From: Symbiodinium kawagutii
Lineage: Eukaryota > Sar > Dinophyceae > Suessiales > Symbiodiniaceae
DNA: 64,000 nt
Direction of reading: 5' to 3'
Assembly: GCA_009767595.1 (NCBI GenBank)
Contig: VSDK01001837.1
Location: forward strand, 227,885 to 291,884
Shown: positions 56,311-64,000 of the stretch, one piece after another
Numbering within the stretch: position 1 is the stretch's first letter
Layout of the letters: every line of letters begins with the position of its first letter
The notes under the pieces: model-generated
Seen by the model: only the letters and a program-made list of their open reading frames with translations
The model's database searches: none
What the model was told of the DNA's origin: nothing
Made by a program: the position numbers and the translations under genes

Positions 56311-57527
56311 TTGCAGCATGTTGCAACATGAATGCCACTGGAGCACATGCTCGATGTTTTTTTAGATGTTGGCTCATGTTGGTTGAGGTTGGTTCATCTT
56401 GGCTCATTGTGGTTGCCAACCATTGGTCAAAAAGAAGGGTTTTCAAAGCACACAGCACATTATCAATGAACATCAAGGTTTCATTGGTGTCAAGCCATTG
56501 GAGGAGAGGATGAGCGGCTCAATGATGTGGTCATTCCCAGGGTCTTGGTATCAGATAGCCCAAATGGCCGCCTGACTCATGAACAAGAACTAGGCTCATG
56601 ACCTTTTAAATAGCAATTGGCTCATATTAGTAAACCCAACCTGGATCTCATTGCCAAGCTTCATGGGCATGATATGAGTCACATCTTGTGTGTCCAGCAT
56701 GTGTCTCCATTGTTCACCGATCCCAGGTAGCACATATTCTTTCAATGCACATCCTGACCAGAGAGCTGTTGTGCCAAAGCCAGCTGCGTTTCAAACGTGG
56801 ACAGGAGAATCCGATCTTGTGAGGCCTCAACCGCTTGCCAGTTGAACCCTGAGAAATGAACATCTTTGTATGTGAGCCAATCGATGTACCAATATCAAAT
56901 ACAAAATCATGTAGACTCAATGACGATTTCAGTAATTCCTAAATATCAAATGTACTCAAGTATAGAACATTTGTTGAATCCTGTTACCATTGGCTAAGAT
57001 TCCATGGTGTGCTTCCTAGGTTGCCAGCTGGTGAACCACTCCCAAGTTCGAACCAACCATGCCCGGATCAGCGCAGCTGGGTGGTTTCACACCAATTCAT
57101 CAATGGATCCAGCCCCTGAGGTCGAGTGATCACCAACAAGACCATCAAGACCAATGGTAGTATGATTCACTTGTAAAATTCTCTGGGTAGCAAAAACAAA
57201 TGTTACCATGCAGTAATACCAGGTGAACTGATTCATTTCCAAAGTTCTGAGAGTAGATATCTATGAGTAGAAAAAGACATCCATAACCAATTCATGGCCC
57301 GCATGATGGCATGCTCGCGCAACCATCCTGTTTCCTGATGACGTTTGATCCCGTTCGTTGCACGAGGCCACATCCTCAACCCTCCCGGAGATTCCTCACC
57401 TGCCCCCGGAATTACCGCCGAGGCAAAGCGATTTGCAAACCGTCAGGAAGCCCAGCAGGATCCCCACGTGCGGCGTCCAGGTTCCCTCCAAAAAGAACAT
57501 CATGATACTATCTATAACTGGTTGGTG

Positions 57528-57593
57528 GTTGCAACCAACCTTTTGCAAATTACTACTAAGGAGAATAAACAATGTTTAAAACCACCAACCAGG
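57528..57593. mobile_element. Family B inverted-end element, copy 5 (short)
   Basis: Left CTGGTTGGTGGTTGCAACCA, right TTTAAAACCACCAACCAG. The inner part is deleted to about 30 bases, so only the stem-like ends remain. Confidence 0.7.
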
Positions 57594-57639
57594 TAGAATT
57601 CTATATATAGATCTATAGACTGCCAAGATCTGCCAAGTT

Positions 57640-57730
57640 CAGCTTCTCAAGGCACTGAACTTGAGGGAAAGGCCAACCATTGCTTCTACGAGCTCTCTGT
57701 ATCGGGCCGAAGCTTCAAAACAAACAACAC
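57640..57730 (-). CDS. Probable final exon, unrecognised
   Basis: After TTGCCAG the frame reads VVCFEASARYRELVEAMVGL then SLKFSALRS, followed by a stop. No family recognised. Confidence 0.45.
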
Positions 57731-58525
57731 CTGGCAATGACTGGACTGACTTGAGGCAGGAAACTACCTGACTCCCGAAAAATATCCAAATAGAGGAACA
57801 TACAGTAGATTCCCCTGTCATAGGATTAATACCAAAGGAACGATCCCAAAATATCCCAAATCTTGCCCTGGGGGAGTGTGACCCCCAGCAAAGGATTGAT
57901 GGTTCCGATGGTTGAGGCCTCGAATGCCTCCATTTTACGGATCCAACATGCGAGATGTTGCCATGCTCAGTGCTGTTGTGGCATCGGGTTTGACGCGCAA
58001 ACTTCTTGAGCCTCAAGCACTTGCAAAGATCGCCTCCCGCACCCCAAACCTACGGAAATCACACATGTGATGTGAGTCGTTAAGCAGTTCAGTCTGGTAG
58101 TGTTGAATCCTCTTTGGTCATGTTTGGAAGTGCCATAATTGATAATACTCGTTTGAAGGACCAAAGCTCCTAAGAGAAGGACCAGGAAACAGGGCAACGA
58201 GATTGCTGTCATGGTAAACTGGCTGCCCACAGCACTGGAATCTGTTTGTGTAGAGGTTGAATTCCAATGGCTCTTAATCCAACCAAGGCTTACAGCTTGC
58301 CAGGGCTTCCCCACTGGCTGGGCCCCTGTTCAACATTCACCCCGTTGACCCAAATTGGGTACTGGTAAGTACTGGTTCCTTTGACCCAAGTTTAGAACCA
58401 CCAAATTGCAGAAGAAGTGGTAAACAATGGCAATCTTTTGAGGATTTTTCTCCACCCAAATTGTAGGCTATCCATCTTGACCTCTGCCAAAATGCTGCAT
58501 GGCGGCAGGCACGACCTGCTAAGGC

Positions 58526-58569
58526 CTGGGCCCCAGTTCCTCCAGTTCATAGTCGTCGGTTCCAACCAC
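58526..58569 (-). CDS. Small acidic exon, unrecognised
   Basis: After GCTGCAG the frame reads VVGTDDYELEELGP, ending before a GC that could be a donor (GCCTTAG). A short exon; the call rests on composition and splice sites. Confidence 0.45.
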
Positions 58570-58604
58570 CTGCAGCGCAAGCTGATCCCATGGAGTGGAG
58601 TTCA

Positions 58605-58727
58605 TACAGAGTGGTACCCCCCAGGTAGCTAACTTAGATTGCAAGTAGGGCAACTACCAGTTAGAGTAGGCATATGATATAACTCTGTGATAGGCCAACT
58701 TGTAACCAGGGGGTACCACTCTGTAGT
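58605..58727. mobile_element. Family C inverted-end element, copy 2
   Basis: Begins TACAGAGTGGTACCCCCCAG and ends CAGGGGGTACCACTCTGTA, an almost perfect inverted pair. The core has AGGGCAACTACCAGTTAGAG as in copy 1. Confidence 0.8.
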
Positions 58728-59414
58728 ACATGACTGAGCGCTGGGTAAATTAAACAGGATTTCCAACTATCTAATGGTGTACCTGCAAGTGATTGGTGGG
58801 ATGCACACTGCTGGCAGCCAGCATCTCCCGGCAACAAGTACCAAGTCGCCCTTCAATCTAACGAGAGAATGGGTTTCCACTACATCTTTGTCGGAGCCTT
58901 TGGGCAATTACTCTGCAGCAGGACAGGACGGACCATGAAGCTTGAAGACCGTGATCCCAAACATTTTCTTATATTGTCTTATCAGTCTTGTCAGTCTTAT
59001 CAAATATGATCATTCAAGATTCCATTTCAAACTCCAGAGATGTCAATCACCAAACCTGATCTGGAGTGTCATCATGCGCATGGAAACACCGCGCAGACTC
59101 CCATGTTCCAAGCCTGCGCTCGACTCACAACGAAAAACCTAGGGCAGCAAGGCATGATTCACCCTGTTCCACACACTGTGCTGTAGCTGTTTCAACTCAT
59201 CTTTGCTGGGATCATCGGAGATGCATAGGCTGCACCACTAGGGAGAACTCTGTCAATCGCTGTGGCAATGGTGCATAGCGTAATGAAGACAATACCTGAC
59301 AATACCTTCATTGTTTTCTACGAATGTTGGATCTACCATCGAACAACCATAGATGATCATAAACATTCATAAACCATAAGCTTCATACCATGCCACCCCC
59401 ATCTCAATAATCAG

Positions 59415-59585
59415 CCAACACATGCAGTGGTTGGTTTCGCCAGCGCTGGTTGCGTCTCTGACCCGGCTGCACGTTGAGCACCCTGCGCTACTGTGGCCAC
59501 CCTCCGCGCTGAGCTGTGGACGGGTCCGGCTTGCGCTTCCAGAATTCGCCGTTCTGAAGCTGGCTCGCCGTCCTGGGAGCGGCGT
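59415..59585 (-). CDS. GC-rich exon, frame uncertain
   Basis: One minus frame reads DGEPASERRILEAQAGPVHS then SARRVATVAQGAQRAAGSET; another reads ASQLQNGEFWKRKPDPSTAQ then RGGW. Coding is likely because GC content is far above the flanking repeats. Confidence 0.45.
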
Positions 59586-59589
59586 GCTG

Positions 59590-59940
59590 GTGGATGGTTG
59601 GTGAAATATGGTGAAAAGGATGGTCTATGATGGTGATATAGTGAATACAATGAATGATAGTTCACTGGTTGGTTGATGATCGGCTCAAATGATTGATATT
59701 GTTTCATGTTTTTTACCACGGTGATAGTGGTTGATGATGGCTTATCATGGTTGCTGATGGTTCGTGATTGCTCAGCTTCATTTGCTCATGGTGGCTAATT
59801 GTGCGTTCTCAATCATCAGTGGTGAAGCAAAATTCACACTTCAACTTGTTCACGATAATCCATGATAATCCATGATGATCTATGATGGTTCATGATGATC
59901 CATGACGATCCATGATGATTCATGATGGTTCCAAAAAATC
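59590..59940. repeat. TGATGGTT / CCATGATGATC repeat block
   Basis: Plus strand rich in GGTTGATGATGG at the left, then five near-tandem (T/C)CATGATGATCCATGA units at 59855-59930. Confidence 0.65.
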
Positions 59941-60019
59941 TGTAGAACTTTGGCTGGGGCTGGAAGATCGTCCGTAGATTTCACCACCATTGTGCTATGC
60001 CCAAGGGCATGCTCAGCAA

Positions 60020-60350
60020 TGCAAAACTGTGCCCAGCCATCTGCCCTCACTAAGAACCAGGCAGCTTGAAGTACCTCTGAGCATCGGTGGCGATGGCTGC
60101 AGGGCCCATGGTTTTGGGAAGGAAAGCTGGTTGATCTGCAGCGGATCCATAGCGATCAGCGTTTCCCCCTGAAACCTGAGACCCATTCCAGGGGATTCCA
60201 GGCGCCACCAGGAAAAACCTTGTGTAGGAAGCATGTTGTGCTCAATCTGGCCATCACACAAGGACCTGTTCATAAGTTGACCTTGGGGATCTCTGATCTC
60301 ACCTGAACCCTTCACAAGGACTGCTGGTTTCAGCTTCGGGAAATCCATTG
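60020..60350 (-). CDS. Long coding island, unrecognised protein
   Basis: The frame from an ATG at 60354 reads FPKLKPAVLVKGSGEIRDPQ, GQLMNRSLCDGQIEHNMLPT, QGFSWWRLESPGMGLRFQGE and TLIAMDPLQINQLSFPKPWA. It runs 113 codons to a stop. It may be one or two exons. Function unknown. Confidence 0.5.
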
Positions 60351-60689
60351 CCAAGTGGTCAAATCCCCAGTTGATGCTAAATCACTACCGATTTTCGGCC
60401 GATTTTATGCTGAATAAACTCATGGTGGCTACAACTGTCCTCACCTACGCTGGGGATGTCCAAGCGCAGTAGGTCACAACTCCAATTTGGAGCTATGCTT
60501 CTCCTCTGCGAACACCTGAGGCTGCTGCCGTCCGCTGGTCTAAAAGAAACACGAGTGCTGCCTTGCCCGGCAAGAACCCCCTCATTGTTAGCCAATGCAG
60601 TGCTCTATCGCTCCTGACTTGGGATAAACATTGTCCTTGGCTCACCTTGGCTCAGCCCTAGGTCACAAGGATAGTTGATCAATCGTAGA

Positions 60690-60765
60690 TCTCTATATCT
60701 ATATACATATATATATATATATTATATTAATATATATCTATATATATCTATCTATCTAAATATCC
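60690..60765. repeat. TA/TATC microsatellite
   Basis: TATATATA and CTATCTATC runs next to the 3' side of the following exon. Confidence 0.9.
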
Positions 60766-60799
60766 ATATGAATGGTCCATACTGATAACGCCTCCATAT

Positions 60800-61185
60800 T
60801 TGGTGATTCGCCAGGTATTGTTGGCTTGCCCTGAGGCGTCGGCACAAACTCTGCCCGGATGCTTCCTTGGGATCCAAAGCGCTGGCGGTGTGCTGAGTAC
60901 CACAACAAACCGTGGCGGGTTCAACAGATCAACCAGCAGCTGCCAGGCTTGGTCCATGTGAACATGGCGAATAATGTGTATATCTGGGCTGGGCCAAGTA
61001 TGGCAATGAAAGATTTTGAGCTTGACGTTGATACCCTCCGCAGCCCTCTGCAACCGCAGGGCAGCTTGCTGCGCGGCTGCCATGTCCACAACTGAGCCGC
61101 CAGACTCCCCACGTTTGCGCTTGATGTTCACCAGCCTTTGGTTGAAGGTCTGGTTTGCTGCAACACTTGGAGAAAGTTGCGCTTG
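60800..61185 (-). CDS. Exon of an unrecognised protein, about 125 codons
   Basis: The frame reads QLSPSVAANQTFNQRLVNIK, RKRGESGGSVVDMAAAQQAA, LRLQRAAEGINVKLKIFHCH, TWPSPDIHIIRHVHMDQAWQ, LLVDLLNPPRFVVVLSTPPA and LWIPRKHPGRVCADASGQAN. A basic linker and a helical stretch are followed by a beta/alpha pattern. No family recognised. Confidence 0.6.
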
Positions 61186-61789
61186 AGAAGTTCAGAATCT
61201 TTGCTGATTCTAGGGTTCTGAATGATTCATTATGAGAACAGCTAGTTGAAGGCCAGTGAGTGCACAATTCACCCGTTGTTGCCTTTGAATAGAGTCACGT
61301 CATGGAAGCCAGCAGGTGGCTTATCTCGTCAACCCAAGCGTGCTGGAAACATGCCTGCCCTCCCAGTCATGAATCACACCTGTCATTTCCTCGGAGTGTG
61401 GTTGCTTGAGGGTGGAAATTCACTAGGACTGCTGGTCATCCTAGGCTATTCACTTCGTGGCTACCAAGGTGTTTGCTGTTCACACGAGCTGAGCGTGGAA
61501 TGCAACAGCAAAACACACTCTAAACTCTAAACCTGCATCCCGACAGGCCTCCAGCCATACACGCAGCCAAATACAAACAAGAAAAAAACAAAGACCCCGA
61601 CATACACAAACCATCAAACAAACGAACAAACATGCAATCAGCTAAACCATACTAAGTATTTTTAAGTAGCCAACAACCGAACAACCTCAGCACCACCTCA
61701 CAAGCATGTAAACACAACGAGCGGACCTCGACTATCTGACCAACCCAACAAATCCCAACAGACCAAGCGGTCTCCATGTCACGTCTCCA

Positions 61790-61940
61790 GCACCCCATGC
61801 GTGTCCCAGAAGCTTCTTGCGCAACCATCCGTCTGAGGAAGTGTGAACCTGCAAGCGAAACAGCATCCCGGCTCCCCTGACAGAGTCACCAGCATGAAGC
61901 TGTTGGTCTTTTCATTGATTTCATACACAGGGCTGCAGCA
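61790..61940 (-). CDS. Probable exon, unrecognised
   Basis: The minus frame reads VYEINEKTNSFMLVTLSGEP then GCCFACRFTLPQTDGCARSF. Normal composition; boundaries unknown. Confidence 0.4.
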
Positions 61941-62097
61941 ATACCAACCACCCAAAAAAAAGGAGAAGGGGGTACGTGGTACCAGGATTTTCTCCAAGAC
62001 CACAAGATTTTGTACATGATTTGGATGTCAAGATCATGCACTCTTGGTGGGTTCTCCATGCACGAGCATGTACATAGCCAAACAGTTTCAGTTTCGC

Positions 62098-62124
62098 ACA
62101 CGCGCACACACACACACACACCCC
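62098..62124. repeat. (CA)n microsatellite
   Basis: About eleven CA units (CACACGCGCACACACACACA). ORFs through it are low complexity. Confidence 0.9.
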
Positions 62125-62631
62125 GACACAATTGCTTATATGCACTGACGGCAATGACTTATCTCTCACCTGGACTTCTACATCTACGTGTGCACGTGCA
62201 TTCAGGAACATGACCTTTAGGACCTTAGGAGCCATGAGAAAAATATACGTATGGTACATCATCATGACGATGATCATCATCGATGAAGGCTCTGACGGCA
62301 GCATCACCACCCTCCATCCCCTTCCATCCGAACTGCCTTTCTTTTTAAAAGTCGCGGCGCTTGGGGAAATGCTTAGAAACCGAGAAAGAGAGACGACCCA
62401 AGTAGTATTGTTTCGCAAGCTGACCTTGTGAGACCCTTGACTGATTTGATTCCTTCAACATCATTGACGCGTCAGGTCGTCGGGAAACAAGTTACTTCGT
62501 ACGCCACCTGACAGCTCCAGCTGGGCGGAACGATTCGATCTGCCCTGTTGCCCTGTCAGTGGCATCGCTCACCGGTGGGCGCGGGTGCAGTTGCAGCACC
62601 GCTAATAGCCAGATCTTTGAGCCAATAACAA

Positions 62632-62727
62632 TTGCTTGGTGGCCTCAATCCCCCTTGAAAAAAATGAGTTGAATCAATCATCCCAAATATCTGATGGAAA
62701 TGAACATGTTCAAAACCACCAGCTGAA
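62632..62727. mobile_element. Family B element, copy 6 (divergent)
   Basis: TTGCTTGGTGGCCTCAATCC at the left, GTTCAAAACCACCAGCTG at the right. The ends match the family imperfectly. Confidence 0.5.
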
Positions 62728-62845
62728 CAAGATGCAGCAAATACATTGGGATAAGGTGTGCCCATGGGTTCTTGGGTGTCGCAGGACTGTTTGTGTCAAC
62801 TTGTGGCCAGAAGTCCCTAGTAGGACTCTGAGGACGGCTGAGCCA

Positions 62846-63118
62846 TCAGTAGGGAAAGGAAATCAGCTTCCCCATGATAGGGAAGATGGCAAAGGTAATG
62901 CCCACATCCAAAGACACGCGAATCATTCGAGGCCAAGTGCCACTGTAGAAGAACGCAGGTCCTGCGCGACACAGTCGTAGACATGCAACGATGCTTGCAG
63001 TTGCATAACGCATGTATTGGAGAAGTAGTTTTGGGCATGTGCCTTTGCAAATGTAGGCAAATATGCACATGCCATCAAAAAAGAAGGCGTATGACAGGTA
63101 CATACATGTTCTGAACAT
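62846..63118 (-). CDS. Membrane-protein-like coding island with stop codon
   Basis: The frame reads FFFDGMCIFAYICKGTCPKL, LLQYMRYATASIVACLRLCR, AGPAFFYSGTWPRMIRVSLD and VGITFAIFPIMGKLISFPY then stop. Several hydrophobic stretches could span a membrane. It may include intron sequence in its first half. No family recognised. Confidence 0.4.
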   Translation of the reverse strand: MFRTCMYLSYAFFFDGMCIFAYICKGTCPKLLLQYMRYATASIVACLRLCRAGPAFFYSGTWPRMIRVSLDVGITFAIFPIMGKLISFPY

Positions 63119-63319
63119 GAGAGAATTAAATCAACGGTGTCCTTTGAAAATAAATACAAATGTATAAAAAAGCGCACAGAGATCATATGTAGACTTGCGA
63201 CAGGTACATGTTCACACGGATGAGTGCTTCCTATTTCAGCCTCGGTCCAAAATGATCAGCATCGCCTCTGCAATGATTTTGGAGGCGACCGGAGGACCGG
63301 AGGTATAAATAAACTTGGT

Positions 63320-63485
63320 TAGAAAAAATCACCCGAGACGTGGTCGTGGGTGCAGTATGTCCAGGAATAGCAGAACATTCCCAAAGCCACCAGAAAATAC
63401 CGAAAGCAATTGTTCGCAATGAAATTGGAGGGGATCTCCATTGACCATCACACATGAGTATGACAAACTCTCCACCGTCTCTCAA
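63320..63485 (-). CDS. Aromatic-rich exon, possible membrane protein
   Basis: The frame reads MRDGGEFVILMCDGQWRSPP, ISLRTIAFGIFWWLWECSAI then PGHTAPTTTSR. The IAFGIFWWLW stretch could be a membrane segment. Likely the same gene as the 63580-63830 exon. Confidence 0.45.
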
Positions 63486-63579
63486 TACCTGCGCGTTGCA
63501 ACATCTATTTGAGGAGTCGAGGGTCCAACCAGCATGCAGTGTGAATCAGTGCTCCTGGTTAACCATGGTTACTCCACTG

Positions 63580-63830
63580 ACCAATGGTGATGCCACCCGG
63601 TGGTTCGACCGCTGAACCCAATACCTACACGGCACTCCCAGCATCACATCCCCAATGTAGCAGAACCACCAGATAGGTGACCGTTGCTCAAGGGAGTTGT
63701 TTCTTACCATGGCACTTCCCCAGCTGAGGATGAAAGGTGGCACACCCAGTGAGCGGTTCTTTCCGCTAGAAAACTTAGACTTGATGCCAGAATGCCATGA
63801 AAAATAAGGTTGACCCATGGTCATAACTTT
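63580..63830 (-). CDS. Exon upstream of 63320-63485, unrecognised
   Basis: The frame reads PYFSWHSGIKSKFSSGKNRS, LGVPPFILSWGSAMVRNNSL, EQRSPIWWFCYIGDVMLGVP then CRYWVQRSNHRVASPLVSGV. Alternating hydrophobic and basic segments. The right-hand gene boundary lies beyond the window. Confidence 0.45.
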
Positions 63831-64000
63831 GCCTGGCAAAAAATTGCTCTGCTGACCCGGAAATTATCAGCTAATGGATCCATGATTGTCAGCTGGTGGC
63901 CCATAGCAATCACGCCGCCGTAGCCCGTGAAGCATCCGCAGCATGCAGACCTTCATTCTTCATGATTTGCATCGCGCAATCCATGGTGCTCTTGTAGAGT

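Noticed and set aside
61921..62418. 165-codon minus ORF
   Set aside because: It crosses the CA microsatellite and shows no domain; only the part near 61790-61940 looks exon-like.
62610..62620. CTTTGAGCC and similar words as further spliced-leader relicts
   Set aside because: They match too few bases of the leader and are not followed by an ORF in the right orientation.

Overview
The window looks like nuclear DNA of a dinoflagellate, most likely a Symbiodiniaceae-type alga. Coding sequence occurs as short islands of about 40-180 bases inside large introns. Wherever a protein family lets the splice sites be placed, acceptors are AG, almost always followed by G, and donors are a mixture of GT, GC and GA. 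No bacterial operons, rRNA, tRNA or CRISPR arrays were seen. Because exons are short and often lack an ATG, many islands are exons of genes I cannot name, and their boundaries are approximate.

Most genes are on the minus strand, so they read from high to low coordinates. From 9800 down to about 430 there is an Hsp110/Hsp70-superfamily chaperone; thirteen exons covering the ATPase domain can be joined in frame, and the C-terminal part lies beyond the left edge. From 10.4 to 25.1 kb there are scattered minus-strand exons of unrecognised genes. At 25.7-26.4 kb is an intronless Mei2-like RNA-binding ORF with a possible relict of the dinoflagellate spliced leader just upstream. At 26.64-27.09 kb two exons read on the plus strand, a local strand switch. 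From 31.4 down to 27.4 kb lies a copine/RGLG-like vWA-domain gene. From 32.8 to 46 kb there are more orphan exons, most on minus and a few possibly on plus. From 53.1 to 47.4 kb come exons of a JmjC/cupin-type oxygenase and, below them on the same strand, exons of an ankyrin-repeat protein; these may be two neighbours or one fused gene. From 54.5 to 63.8 kb there are further minus-strand exons, including a membrane-protein-like set at the right end and a 36-base assembly gap inside a coding island at 56.2 kb.

The non-coding sequence is full of dispersed elements. At least three families of short elements with inverted ends (A, B and C) sit in introns and spacers, together with a family of degenerate ATGGTTGATGATGG-like repeats whose orientation flips between blocks, microsatellites, and a 12/15-base minisatellite at 10.66 kb. 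The most notable pattern is that the first 15-25 bases of several introns are a degenerate copy of the first bases of the following exon. This 'exon echo' recurs in the chaperone, copine and JmjC genes. It fits intron gain by insertion of elements with a target duplication, followed by use of the left copy as the donor.
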